From positions 48,327,001-48,391,000 of the forward strand of contig CM074856.1 of the NCBI GenBank assembly GCA_037501455.1: DNA of 64,000 nucleotides, in the 5' to 3' direction. Shown one piece after another: positions 1-11,492 of the stretch. Positions within the stretch are counted from its first letter, which is position 1, and each line of letters begins with the position of its first letter. The position numbers and the translations under genes are program-made. The notes below the pieces were generated by a model. That model made no database searches, had not been told where the DNA came from, and was given only the letters and a program-made list of their open reading frames with translations. The stretch is from Lantana camara (lineage: Eukaryota > Streptophyta > Magnoliopsida > Lamiales > Verbenaceae).

Positions 1-330
1 TAGATAGTAGTATAAAATGAATAATCTCAATGGTCCAGTTCGATGTTTGCAATCCTATTGTAAATCACCAACGTGTTATAATTGGAATCACCATTCCCTA
101 TGACGAAAGACTAATCATCTTATATAACCACGTTATAGTCTTGATAAGAACATATTCTTATCTTACCGACTAGAACTTTAATGACATGTGATTTTGGTAT
201 TCGAAGTCTTTTCCTATGAAACACATTTTATATAAGAATACCACCACACGCCATTAATTATTAATATGTGAAATACTCACAACTTGCTGTAAATCTAGTT
301 TAATTAATTCAACAAATTGAATTTCCAGGG
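1..330. other. A+T-rich flank, no gene seen
   Basis: No open reading frame or recognisable motif was found here. It borders the CACTA-like remnant that starts at 331. Confidence 0.5.
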
Positions 331-906
331 CACTATTCCCAACAAAACAAACCGATGGACAATCGAGGGATACACCCGTCGGTCTCTTTTTTCAATTTTA
401 TTTTTAAAATTCTTACAGGATTTCGAGGGGCTCCCGTCAGAATGATTTAATTTTTAATTTTTATGTTATTTAATTGAAAATTATATTATTTAAAATTTGT
501 TTTAATTTTAAATTTTAAATTTTATATTTTAAACATCCGACGGGATTTCCCTCGGAATCCCGTCGGAATTATTTATTATTAATTTTTAAATTTTATATGT
601 TAAAAACCGAGAATCCCGTCGGAAATATTTAATTTCTATTTTTATATTTCGTATTTTAATAACACCGACGGGATTTCCCTCGTAATTCCGTCGGAATTAT
701 TTAATATTATTTTTAAATATTTAATTTTAAAAAATCCGACAGAATTCCGAGGGAAATCCCGTCGGAATTATTTAATTTTTATTTTTTTTAAAAAAAATTG
801 AAATTCATCGGAATACCGTCGGAATTCCCTCGGAAATACCGACGGCATTCCGACGGAATAATTCCCTCGGAATTTTCCGTCGGATTTTGCAGGATTTCTT
901 GTAGTG
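331..906. mobile_element. Non-autonomous CACTA element remnant
   Basis: The right end reads as CACTACAAGAAATCC on the minus strand, the standard terminus of plant CACTA (CMC/EnSpm) transposons. The interior is built of subterminal direct and inverted copies of a CCGACGGGATTTCCCTCGG-type motif separated by A+T-rich spacers. A diverged start, CACTATTCCC, lies at 331, and the bases after it align with the inner part of the right end (CCGAYGG, AATCGAGGG, CCCGTCGG). The three bases next to each end differ (GGG and AAA), so no target duplication is seen. The left boundary is therefore less certain than the right one. There is no transposase. Confidence 0.65.
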
Positions 907-1040
907 AAATTTTGTAGTCCTCTTTAATAATATAAACTATGTAGCTCACACTTAAAATTTTTAATTTTTTTTATGTCTTGACTTAATTTGACATTAAGTT
1001 TTACAAGTGTTGTTTATACTAACAATATATTAGAATATTT

Positions 1041-1064
1041 TATATATATATATATATATATATT
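1041..1064. repeat. (TA)n microsatellite
   Basis: A short uninterrupted TA run lies upstream of the GTE-like gene. Confidence 0.8.
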
Positions 1065-1073
1065 TATTTATTT

Positions 1074-1299
1074 ACCAACGATACACTCCTTGACTTACCA
1101 CTTTCCTGCGTAAGAATTCATGGAAAATTGAGCAAATTAAGCTCACTCTTGCTGCTATATATCTATATATACCGTTTTCAACATTTTCTTAACGAGAGAG
1201 GTGAGTATCAGAGTACTGTCAGTGAGATTTATTCTTAGAGATATTCTTAAAAGCGATTTGTTTGAGAGAGGAGTGACGAGGAGCTCATTCATCCGTACA
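1074..1299 (+). promoter_or_regulatory. Promoter and 5' leader shared with the NAC gene
   Basis: This stretch aligns base for base, with small indels, to 11296-11492 in front of the NAC gene. Both copies hold GCGTAAGAATTCATG, a TATA-rich box (about 1156-1170 here), AACATTTTCTTAACG and GTGAGATTTATTC. In both loci the TATA box is followed by the leader and then the first in-frame ATG. I infer that it is the core promoter and 5' UTR of the following gene. Confidence 0.6.
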
Positions 1300-2190
1300 A
1301 TGCCGACGATGAACACTTCTCGTAGGCCCATCAAGAGAGCAAGATTGTCCGGAGAAGTCCCAATGCCGACGATGAACACTTCTCGTAGGCCCGTTAAGAA
1401 AGCGAGATTGTCTGGAGAAGTTCCAATGGCGACAACGAACACCTCCCGCGGGCTCATCAAGAAAGCGAGATTGTCCGGAGAGTTCAAGGACGAACTTCAG
1501 ATAAAAAGAGCTTCTGCAAGGATTCAAATTCAAAACATGAAAGTAAGTGTTGAGATTGACCAAAATAAGGATATAATGAAAGAGTTGGAGATGTTGAGTT
1601 TACATTCCTCTCGAAGAATGATGGAGCAACTTGGCCTATACATTAAGGATGATTATATGCAAGAAGAAGAAGGCTATGATGTCGATCAAGAAAAGAGCGG
1701 TAATGGACATTCGAACCCTAATGACACTGCTCTTGAAGCCGAAATATCAACCAAGAAAGCAATATTTATCAATGGAGGAAAGAACTCTAAAGGCCTTTCA
1801 AACCCTGTCAATGCTGCTGAAATATCAACCGAGGAGGCAATATTGATCGAACAAGAAAAGAGTCGTAATGACCTTTCAACCCCTGCCACTGCTGTTGAAG
1901 CCGAAATGTCAATCAAGAAGGCTATGCGTGTTGCAATGCTAAAAACCCGATTCGCAGATACTGTCTTCAAAGCTGCACAGCAGATGAAACTGAAAGAGAT
2001 CGACAGACTGGAAAGGGAACGAGCTGCTGCAAGGATTGCAATACAGAAAATGGGAAGAAGTGTTGCGATTGACGAAAATAAGGATATAACAAAAGAGCTG
2101 GAGATGTTGAGTACTGGGTCGTCACGAAGAATGATGGAGCAACTTGGCCTCTTTTTGAAGGATGATTACATGGACGAAGAGCACTTTTAG
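1300..2190 (+). CDS. GTE/BET C-terminal-like protein without a bromodomain
   Basis: A single-exon reading frame of 296 residues. The start is the first in-frame ATG; the upstream part of the open frame begins with GTG and falls in the leader. Residues 1-62 are three tandem copies of a basic 21-residue unit ending in KKARLSGE. Residues about 68-120 and 245-296 are two copies of the segment ARIxIQxMxxSVxIDxNKDI followed by KELEMLS and RRMMEQLGL. The stretch from about 203 (KKAMRVAMLKTRFADTVFKA) resembles the region just before that segment in plant GTE8-GTE12 bromodomain/ET proteins. Those proteins bind acetylated histones and regulate transcription, and their C-terminus is a regulatory, protein-interaction region. 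Bromodomain and NET domain are absent, so histone binding is not expected. A nuclear regulator or dominant-negative partner is inference. The open frame and conserved repeats argue for a gene rather than a relic, but expression is unknown. Confidence 0.65.
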   Translation: MPTMNTSRRPIKRARLSGEVPMPTMNTSRRPVKKARLSGEVPMATTNTSRGLIKKARLSGEFKDELQIKRASARIQIQNMKVSVEIDQNKDIMKELEMLSLHSSRRMMEQLGLYIKDDYMQEEEGYDVDQEKSGNGHSNPNDTALEAEISTKKAIFINGGKNSKGLSNPVNAAEISTEEAILIEQEKSRNDLSTPATAVEAEMSIKKAMRVAMLKTRFADTVFKAAQQMKLKEIDRLERERAAARIAIQKMGRSVAIDENKDITKELEMLSTGSSRRMMEQLGLFLKDDYMDEEHF

Positions 2191-2927
2191 ATGTTGAAGA
2201 GGGAGAATTATATTCTAGAGCCTCGACTCTTGTGATTTGTAAATGATATTATGTAGATCTCATTAACACTAAGTAGCTAGTTCTTGATAGTGACAAGGGA
2301 GAAATTATTTACTAGACTTGTTTTGTATCAATCATTTCAAATGTACTTAGTTCAGCTGGAAAATAATCAATGTACTTTTAAAGATCATTAATGAGATAAG
2401 AGTATTCTTCAATATATTGTTTATGAGTTAGGTTACTGTTTGAATGCATCTTATTTTGTCTATTTACTGTAAGGTTTGAGTTTTATGTAGTGGTGGCGAT
2501 TCTGTTTCAGTTTTCAATCCATACTTAAATGCTGGGGATTTTTTGAAGCATCACTAGCTTTTATTTTCCAATATCTATTGTTTACTTGATTTCAGAATTA
2601 CAAATACCGGCTTCTAAATGAATGATACACCACTAAGTGTGGATGGTGTTCATAAAATCTCTCACTGGAGCTTCGAGCTTTGATTGATTGGTAAATTTGA
2701 AAATAAGAGGGGAGGGTTGTGTAATTACCAATACTTTCAAGGGATGTTCGTGTAATTGACCGTCATATTGTTTAAGCTTAAATCCTGGAAACCTGCCTAT
2801 TTTATGCTGCATGACTAATTGAACAAGTTTTTAGCTGTCAACTTGTTAAAACTTTGATTTTTAATAGGACAGTCACAAGGTTAAAATTGATACTTTTAAA
2901 CAGAGCATCAATTTACCAGGTCGACCA
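2191..2927 (+). other. 3' flank homologous to the NAC gene 3' flank
   Basis: From about 2341 to 2880 this region aligns in order with 12489-13020 downstream of the NAC gene. Shared blocks include GTACTTAGTTCRGCTGG, ATCATTAATGAGATAAGAG and CAATATATTGTTTATGAG. No coding frame is seen. It probably supplies the 3' UTR of the GTE-like gene. Confidence 0.6.
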
Positions 2928-2996
2928 ACTATGGACAGTCAGAGCTTTTAGACATTGCTGCTTTGCTTGCATGTATGGATGATGAGCATCAATAGT
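2928..2996 (+). pseudogene. Relic of a NAC gene 3' coding end
   Basis: Translation reads GQSELLDIAALLACMDDEHQ then stop. It matches the tail AESELFDIDALLGGMDDEP of the NAC protein at 11493-12383. Nothing else of that paralogue is recognisable here. The relic lies downstream of 3'-flank sequence, the reverse of its order in the NAC locus, so it comes from a separate copy. Confidence 0.65.
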
Positions 2997-4530
2997 TGTT
3001 TGTTTTTAAAGATTTAAATAATATAATCATTCTTGAAATAAATAATTAGCAATTTAGCAGTGCATTTATGAAGCTGCTGAACATACTTCATCGCTTATTT
3101 GATGCTAAATATTGGATCATAATGCTTCTGCTTTAATTGTTAAGGTTTTATTTGTAGTTGAATGAAATTTATTTTCATTCAAGATTTCTCTACTTAATAT
3201 GTGATTCATGGTCGTAGGCCGTAGCATCTTGTTGAGGTAAACTCCAAGAGCCCATATGGGGAAGATAATTTGGTAAGATGAGCACTTTATCAGTCGCATT
3301 TTGTTGAATAAACCGATAATTTCCTGTTGCGGGAAATCTACATTCTCCGTTTGAGAGTTAATAAGTAGTTTAGCAGCACGTTGCGATGGTTTGAGGATCC
3401 TGACTCGCTATTTGTTCCAATTTCACCAAAAAAGTCATGAAATTATTCCACTTACTTGTCATAAATATTAGCAACATAATGTTAATTTTCATGCACCTCA
3501 TTTTAGTGTAGATGTGTGCACTCTACATACTGTCATTGTCATCAAGTTAAGTTTATCAGTCATAGTTACACTGACATACCTTGAGAACTGGTTTAATTGT
3601 ACACAAACTTTCCTGTTTGAGAAATTACAAATAGTTCCACTGAAATACCTTATAATTATGCACCGTAAAGGAAGTGACAAGGTAGCTATTCATAAATGAT
3701 TAAAGAAAGACATCAAAATTCATCTATCCAGATGTAATGTAAATTTTTTGATAGTGAGGGAAGTTAGTGTAATTATCCCAAACTTCAAGGCATCTCAATG
3801 TAATCCTTTCATAACCATATGTAGACCAAACTTAATTAAATCTAATTCGACTTACTGATAGTCGATAACAATATCCCGGAATGTTTCTGCCGGATTAAGC
3901 ATCTTTTTATGTATAAAGATTATATTCATCAATACAACAATGTTTTGTTATACATCCAAGTCTCCGACCATGCATAGGATCTTGTGACCTCAAATGATGC
4001 GAAGCCTCCACTGCTATTCAGCAATATTACACATATCGGAAGTATGGCTTTGTGAATGCAGAAAAATATGAAGGAAAAAAAAAACAAACCATGTGCTAGA
4101 GTTATGGGTAATGTTGGATAAATCCCCAATTGGGCATCATATAACTCTCCATTTTGGCAAAATGTCGTATAATTTTTACATAATGTAATACTTAAAATAC
4201 CTCTCAAAATATGTTGAATATTTTTCACAAAATGTAGTACTAAAACGTGCTAATGTAGTATTTATATCCTATTATGTTGTATAATTTTATGGGGAGTAAA
4301 GTAAAAATATTCCAAACTGATGGGGAGTTGTTTCAAATTGCCCCGGCTAGTTAATAAATATTTGGCAACCCTAAAAGGGAAAACTGAAGGGAATAAAATA
4401 AAACCGACTTCATCATAGAGGTCACCTGGTTCTAATGTTTTTCCAATCACCTCAAATGGTAGTTGTGATAGCATAAGTGTGCAACCAGTTTGTAACCGAA
4501 GAACCATCAAAATAGGAAATCAATGTTTTT
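2997..4530. other. Spacer, no gene recognised
   Basis: A+T-rich DNA with only short chance reading frames. A fragment near 3755-3790 carries the AGTTAGTGTAATTATCCCAAA motif seen in several spacers of this window. Confidence 0.4.
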
Positions 4531-4535
4531 CTTAG

Positions 4536-4737
4536 TGTTGGAACATGGTATGTGGAAGAGAAAAGTGGAGAATTCATTGTTGGTATTATTTTTTGTGTAA
4601 TTTTCTCTGTTACAGATTACATCAAGGAAGGGGAATATATCAACATTACAAACGAAAACAAATCACATTAAATCAGGGCCCATAACGACAATTAGGGACC
4701 AAGGTCAGACCTTCCTTATTTGCCCATTTTTCTAACA
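4536..4737 (-). repeat. Copia 3' LTR
   Basis: 202 bp with TG and CA ends, preceded by target duplication CTTAG. It pairs with 9195-9396. Confidence 0.95.
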
Positions 4738-4749
4738 CTCCCCCTCAAG

Positions 4750-7700
4750 TTAAGTGATCGAATTGCCGATCCTTAACTTGCTCAAAGCTGTCTGAAAAAC
4801 CTGACCAGTAACGGCTTTGGTCAGGACGTCGGCCAACTGGTCTTCTGACCTCACAAACGGAATCGTGATGATACCACTCTCCAATTTCTCCTTGATGAAA
4901 TGTCGATCAACTTCCACATGCTTAGTTCTATCATGCTGGACAGGATTCTCAGAAATGCTGATAGCAGCTCTATTATCGCACCTAAGGGGGGTAGCACTGG
5001 GAGGTGTCACCCCAATTTCTGTCATCAGCTTCCTTAGCCAAATTATTTCAGCTACCCCTTTTGCTATGCCCCTGATTCCGCTTCTGCACTTGACAAGGGC
5101 ACGACCTCCTGTTTTTTACTGCACCACGTGACCACATTTCCACCTATAAGCGTAAAGTACCCAGAGGTGGACCTTCTGTCGTTTGGGTTCCCTGCCCAAT
5201 CTGCATCAGTATAGGCTTCTATATCTAGATGCCCATGTCTGCCAAACATGATTCCAGTGTCAACGGTGCCTTTCAGATATCTGATGATCCGTACTACCGT
5301 TTCCATATGTTCCCTCTGTGGCCGGTGCATAAACTGGCTAACAATTCCCACAGCGTATGCAATGTCAGGTCTGGTATGGGACAGGTATATCAACTTACCA
5401 ACCAGGCGCTGATATCTGTCCTTCTCAGCTGGTTCCCCACTTTCTTCTACCTTCAGCTTGTGGTTAACCTGTATCGGGGTCTCCACTGGTTTGCATTCAA
5501 GCATTCCAGTTTCTGCCAATAAATCCAGGATATACTTCCTTTGGCAGAGAAACATTCCCTGTTTTGACCGCAGAACTTCAATTCCCAGAAAGTATTTCAG
5601 CCCCCCGAGATCCTTCATTTCGAATTCTTTGAAGAGATTTTCCCTGAGTTGATTGATCTCTTCTGTATCACTTCCAGTTATTATCATGTCATCTACGTAA
5701 ATGATTAAGCACGTAACTAGATCCCCCCGTCATTTCAGAAAGAGAGTGTGATCTGAGTTACTCTGAACATACCCATGGCGCTGCATAGCGAGTGTAAACC
5801 TACCAAACCACGCCCGTGGTGATTGTTTCAACCCATACAGAGCCTTGCGAAGCCTGCATACTTCATCTTTCCCAAAATCAGCTGTAAAACCCGGTGGGGG
5901 TTCCATGTAGACCTCATCTGCCAGGTCACCATATAGGAACGCGTTCTTTACATCGAACTGATGGAGGGGCCAGTCTTTGTTTGCAGCCACTGAGAGTAAT
6001 ACTCGAACGGTGTCCAACTTTGCCACTGGAGAGAAAGTTTCGGAATAATCAATCCCGTATGTCTGAGTATACCCCTTTGCAACCAACCTCGCCTTGTATC
6101 TTTCAATTGAGCCATCAGCTTTGTGCTTTACTGTGAATACCCATGTACAACCAACTGTTCGTTTTCCTTTGGGCAGCGGACATTTTTCCCAAGTGCTATT
6201 TTTTTTCAGAGCCTGCATCTCAGTAACCATAGCACTCTCCCACTCTTTGTTCTGTATGGCTTCTTGAACTGTTTTCGTGATTTCTTCTTTGCAGAGATTC
6301 CCAAAGAAGGCCTTGGCTACCTCAGACACGCTCCCCCTGACCATGTTCCCTATGGGGTATTTGGAGTGTCGAGAAATATGCTCAGGGGAGTACCGGAGGG
6401 GAGGGACCCCTCTGTTGTTGCGTTGTGGTAAAGGGTACCTGTGGCTCACCGTGACAGACTCAGAAACAGGATCAGGGGCACATGTGGAATCAACAGTATC
6501 ATGAATTTGTGTTGAGACAGAGTTCAGAGTATCGCTTACCTCGGTTTGGACATCATTCGAAGGAAGATCATTGGGAGCAGGGGTGGTACTGAGATCTTCA
6601 GGAGCAGATACTGACATGTCTGAATCAGGATAGCTTAACCAGTGCAGTGATTCTCTTGGACTCTCCCCCTGAACACTGGACTGGGTAAGGAAATAGTATT
6701 CAGATTCCACAAAGTTACAGTCCATGGTGACGTGGACGCGCCTGCTTATCGGGTTGTAACATCGGTACCCCTTCTGATGGGGTGCATATCCCACAAATAC
6801 ACATTTCACTGCACAAGGGTCCAATTTGGTTCTATCTGACTTGGGAATATGAACAAATGTTGTGCAGTCAAATATGCGTGGCGGTAGGGTAAGGTAGGGT
6901 AGTATGTGTGTTTGTGTTTGGAGGATATCAAGGGGTGTTTTGAAGTCAAGAGTTTTGGTGGGCAACCGGTTTGTTAAGTAGGTTGCAGTTGCAACAGCTT
7001 CGGGCCAAAAGTAATTCGGAGCATGGGATTCAGTTAACAATGCTCGGGTCATTTCAAGTGTGGTACGGTTCTTTCTTTCACATACACCATTCTACTGTGG
7101 GGTATTGGGACACGAGGTTTGGTGTATAAGGCCGTTTTCTTGGAAAAAATTCGTCATATCCTGATTAATGTATTCCCTGCCATTGTCTGATCGAAGGACT
7201 TTGATAGTATGGTTGAATTGAGTTTGCACCATTTTAAAAAATGCAACAAAGGTATCAAAGACTTCAGACTTATGTCGCAGAAAATAAACCCAGGTCATTC
7301 TGGAAAAATCATCCACAAACAACACAAAGTAACGAAACTGATTTTGAGTAGTAACTGGGGCAGGTCCCCACACATCCGAGTGCACCAAGGAAAGCATATG
7401 TTCAACTCGTGTATTATTAGGCTTAAAGGAAGTTCTATGACTTTTCGAAGAAAGACAAGTCTGACATGACAGATTCACAGTCTGATTATTCTGAAACAAA
7501 GCAGGAAATAACAATTGCAAATACCCAGCTGAGGGATGTCCCAAACGACGATGCCAAAGCCAGAGTTGTGTCTCAGCTTTTCCAACCGAAAGTAGTGCCT
7601 TTGAATGAGTTTCCACCTCATCAACATAATATAATCCACTATTTTCAGTACCACGCCCAATGATCTCCTTCGTATGAATGTCCTGTAACAAACAAAACCG

Positions 7701-9236
7701 AGGATACATTAGAACCACGCAATTCAATTCCCTAGTAATCTGACTTAAGGACAGCAGTTTGCAAGACAAGGATGGCACATAAAGACACTTGCTCAATTTA
7801 AGTTTCGGTGTAATACAAACAGAGCCTTCTTTTTCAATCATAGCCCGGTCACCATTAGCAGTTTGAATATACGAGATTCTCGGGTTCACAGGTTCAATTA
7901 TATCAGAATAATCAAAGGTCATAGAATCAGTTGCCCCACAATCAAAAATCCATTTGACAGTTTTATTTGACGCAGTTCGAGTATGAAACACACAGTTATC
8001 ATAATTCTTGGGGCTTAAATTGAAGACTTGAGAAGTGGGGGACCCTTCAGCAAAAGTGGAGGTATTATAAGGGAAAAAATGAGGGTTTGGGTCATAACCC
8101 CCAAACCCTATACCTGAGCCGCCAATCACCCCTTCTCCTGCTGATTTCTCACCGGGAGAGACGGTGGCGCTGCCGCGTCCACCTGTTACGACTGCAATCG
8201 CCGCTACATCGGCGTCCCTAGTGTTGACGCCTGCAGCCGGCTTCGTCTCCTTTTCCTCTCCGACACCTACGGCGACGTTTTCCCGTCTGTCGCCGCCTCT
8301 TGCAGCGGCTCCGCCGCTGTTGGTCTTTCGATTATCGACCCACCACTCCGGATACCCAACAACTTCGAAGCACTCCTCTTTGGTATGCTTGGGTTTGCCG
8401 CAGTGGTCACACACAAGTCCAGATCTGTCCTCATGCGATGAAGATCTCCGGCCGGCGTTATCATTCCGCCCGGCTCGATCTGAGCGTATAAAGCTCCGCC
8501 CATTCTTCTCTCTCCTCGCCACAAAGCCAGATCCGATTTCAGAGGGATGAGTTTTCTTTCCTCTTTCAGTCACCGCCGCCTGCAATATGTGGAGGCGCGC
8601 CGCCTCTCGCCGGATGGTGGCATAAGCCGCCTCCACCGTGGGCTTGGTCTCCTGTTTGAGCAGATCGCGCCGGATTGAGTCGTATTGGTCATCAATTCCG
8701 GTGAGTAGTTGATATAGCCTTTGTTCTTGGGTTATCCGATTGAAGGCTTCAATATCTTCAACACACTGCATCGGATTTGGTTGTTTCCTGTCAATTGCCA
8801 TCCAGAGATTCTGAAGTTTGCTCCAAAAATTCTCAAGGTTGTCCTCCCCTTGCCGGAGTGTGTTGGCTCTCCGATGAAGGTCGAAGAGTTGGAGGGGATC
8901 ACCGCCGCTTCCATAGGTGGTGGCGAGACCATCCCACAACGCCTTCGATGTAGGGTATTGAAGGACGCTGTTGATGAGACTCGCCTCCATGTTTTGAATT
9001 ATCCAGGTAAAAATCTGTCGGTCGGTTTGTTCCCATTGATCATACTTGGGATCTGTTTCTGCTGGGGCTGGTGGGGTGCCGGTTATGTGCGAACGGCCCC
9101 CTTTTCCGCCGATCGCCATCTTCATAATTCTGGCCCAAATCGGGTAATTGTCATGGTTCAATTTGATCCCAATTGACAAATTGTCCTGATACCATGTTGG
9201 AACATGGTATGTGGAAGAGAAAAGTGGAGAATTCAT
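4750..9236 (-). pseudogene. Copia gag-pol polyprotein, broken by two stops and a frameshift
   Basis: Reading right to left, the domains come in copia order. A gag/UBN2 region is followed by a CX2CX4HX4C zinc knuckle (CDHCGKPKHTKEEC). An aspartic protease site reads DCGATD, where DSGATD is usual. Then come the GAG-pre-integrase motif (LWHRRLGHPS), the integrase core (VHSDVWGP and SDNGREY), reverse transcriptase and RNase H with its C-terminal tail. Three lesions break it: a TAG stop at 7092-7094 inside the integrase, a TGA stop at 5730-5732 in reverse transcriptase just before its active-site region, and a one-base loss near 5071-5078 in RNase H that leads to a stop at 5064. The frame opens at an ATG inside the 5' LTR (9234-9236), and no ATG lies between the primer site and the conserved gag start. 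The copy cannot make a full polyprotein. Confidence 0.9.
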
Positions 9237-9396
9237 TGTTGGTATTATTTTCTGTGTAATTTTCTCTGTTACAGATTACATCAAGGAAGGGGAATATATC
9301 AACATTACAAGGAAAAACAAATCACACTAAATCAGGGCCTATAACGACAATTAGGGACCAAGGTCAGACCTTCCTTATTTGCTCATTTTTCTAACA
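9195..9396 (-). repeat. Copia 5' LTR
   Basis: 202 bp, followed by target duplication CTTAG at 9397-9401. The primer-binding site begins at 9194 and runs leftwards. Confidence 0.95.
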
Positions 9397-9401
9397 CTTA
9401 G

Positions 9402-10056
9402 GTATTGAATTTTTGGTATATCATAGAAACAGAATCCTAGTATCAAACAAATTACATTAAGGCCTTTTGTTGTACTACCTGAAGCTGGCCAGCCAATTGT
9501 TGGCTCTGGAAAATATGTTACAATTATATTACTATATTAGGGATCACACTGAAATGTCATGAGATTTGACTCAATTACATAAACTTCCCTTGGCATACCC
9601 TAATATTTGGCCAACACATGTCAATATATATGCATGATTTTATAATAAAATACTGAAGAGTAAATGCCAAGAAGTCAAGCACAAACTAGATGTCCTTAAA
9701 AACATAGAAATAATGACATTAAAATTCATCATTCAGAAGTAATATAAATTCTTTTCCAGGAGTTGTTTCCGTAATTCCTGAAAACCATAGAGTAAGTTTG
9801 TGTAAAACCAAATTATAAAGAGAAACTCATGTCATATCTGGAAACATTGGTTTCTTGCTAAATCCCATTCGATCTGATTGTAAGCGTTATATATAGAGCT
9901 CTTTCATTAATCGGCCCCACATTTCTCTTCCTGTACAAGTACACTATATGACACTGACTCCATCGATACACCCTACATTATTAATTACAATATGTTTGTA
10001 TATTATTATTACCCAACAATAGCTAAGATAACATGTTTAAATCAAACTTCCAATGT
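9402..10056. other. Spacer, no gene recognised
   Basis: A+T-rich DNA. A weak resemblance to 3700-3790 is visible (AAAATTCATC followed by TAATRTAAATT), but no boundary can be set. Confidence 0.35.
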
Positions 10057-10400
10057 TGTTTCCAGGAGATGGTCCGTTCCGGCTGAGGGTATTATCAAGA
10101 TCAATACGGATGGAGCAATTTTTTGGGGAATGAAATGTGATATATGGGATTGAGTGTGGTGGTACGAGACAACCTTGGCAATTCCTTGGGACGTTGGAGC
10201 CGGAAGTTGTGGAAGCTTTCGCACTGAGAGAGGCAATTAATTTGGTTAAGACGAAGGATTTCAGTAACATTTGCTTGAATTTGGTCCGCAAATATCAATA
10301 AAAATATTTCTCATTTCCTGAAAGTGGTGTTCTCTTTTGTTCTGCACGGAATCGTGTAGCTCATAATCTAAATAGGAGAAATAGGGACGTTAAGCTCCTG
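10057..10400 (+). pseudogene. RNase H (RVT_3-type) relic from a LINE
   Basis: Short in-frame pieces in shifting frames read KINTDGA, VVVRDNLGN, EPEVVEAFALREAINLVK and ARNRVAHNLNRR. These are successive signatures of the RNase H domain that plants carry at the C-terminus of non-LTR retrotransposons and in derived host-like genes. Several frameshifts and stops separate them. It is a decayed 5'-truncated insertion. The spacing fits a single domain of about 115 residues. Confidence 0.7.
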
Positions 10401-10836
10401 ATTTTGATTTTGTTATTTCTTCTTCTAGTGGTTGTATAACTTTGTCTTTCCTAATTTCAAAAATATAATGCCGAAAGCCCAAACGCCAAAACCACTATTT
10501 TTCAGCATTATTACATTTTCTTTTAATTAATGGCCCACGAATCAGATTACAGTCAAGAAAATTATCTAAATAAAGAGCTGAATTATCTTTATTAATAAAT
10601 ATTCACTACATAAAACGTTTTGTATAGATAAGAATAATTAACTGTTTAGAATTAGCATCCTAACTGGGCTTCTTTTAGGTGGTTAGAGGTTTTTTTTTTA
10701 ATGCCAATAACCCGGGAAAAAAATCTGTTTAGAATTAGCATAGAATTCAATAAGGATTAGACTTAATATTAGATTTGGATTCCTAACGTTCGAATATGAG
10801 CTGAGTAGCATTAAACTTAGAATTTGATTATCACTA

Positions 10837-11123
10837 GGGGCAATTTTTGAAAACTCCCCATGAGTTTGAAAAGTTCCTTTTAGCTCCCCATTTTCAAATA
10901 CATCATTTGGGGTTTTAGATACGCGATTCTGGGATTTAGATACGTAATTCTGGGATTTAGATACGCGATTCTGGGATTTAGATGCGTGATTTTTTCCTTA
11001 TATTTCAAATACATCATTTGGGGTTTTAGATACGCGATTCTTGAGTTTTAATACATCATTTTTTAAAATGGGGAGCTAAAAGGAATTGAACTTATCATTT
11101 GGGGATTTTTCGGGAATTCCCCG
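10837..11123. mobile_element. TIR MITE with internal 21-bp tandem repeat
   Basis: Inverted ends of about 60 bp each contain TCCTTTTAGCTCCCCATTTT, which is mirrored at the right end. TCACTA occurs directly outside both ends (10831-10836 and 11124-11129), suggesting a target duplication. Inside, 10914-10990 holds nearly four copies of TTTAGATACGCGATTCTGGGA. There is no coding capacity. Confidence 0.7.
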
Positions 11124-11295
11124 TCACTAATAGAATTGTATCAACTTCCATATTATATTTTTCTCTAGTTAAATTTTGTACGCCTCTTTAATTTTACACA
11201 AGGAAACTTGTTTATTTACTCTCCGACGACAGTAAGAGATTTGTTTAGACTGGAGTCTTTTCTTTCCCATCACTGTTAGTCGTTAATCGTTAGAT

Positions 11296-11492
11296 ATCAA
11301 CAATACGCTCCTCATGAGTTGCAACTTTCTTGCGTAAGAATTCATGCAAACTTGAGCAACTTTCTTGTGTTATATATATATATATACACCCCGTTTTTAA
11401 CATTTTCTTAACGTACGAGAAGTGAGATTTATTCATCAAAGAGATTCTTAAGAGTGACAGGAGAGAATTAGATTAATTTTGTTTGAGAGAAG
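11296..11492 (+). promoter_or_regulatory. NAC gene promoter and leader
   Basis: A TATA run at about 11371-11391 lies some 100 bp before the ATG. The whole block is the counterpart of 1074-1275 upstream of the GTE-like gene. Confidence 0.6.

Larger units (their letters stand above)
4536..9396 (-). mobile_element. Complete Ty1-copia retrotransposon, inactivated
   Basis: Two 202-bp LTRs (4536-4737 and 9195-9396), each starting TGTTGGAACATGG and ending TCTAACA, differ at about seven positions by eye. The 5-bp target duplication CTTAG flanks both ends (4531-4535 and 9397-9401). A primer-binding site TGGTATCAGGAC, matching initiator tRNA-Met usage, abuts the right (5') LTR. A purine tract lies inside the left (3') LTR at 4738-4750. 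Total length is 4861 bp. The roughly 3.5% LTR difference suggests insertion about a million years ago at usual plant rates, which is an estimate only. Confidence 0.95.

Noticed and set aside
1201..1299. Longer start for the GTE-like protein
   Set aside because: The open frame there begins with GTG, and the region matches the noncoding leader of the NAC gene. The first ATG is at 1300.
8164..9176. Plus-strand reading frames of 128 and 151 residues
   Set aside because: They are antisense shadows of the copia gag region.
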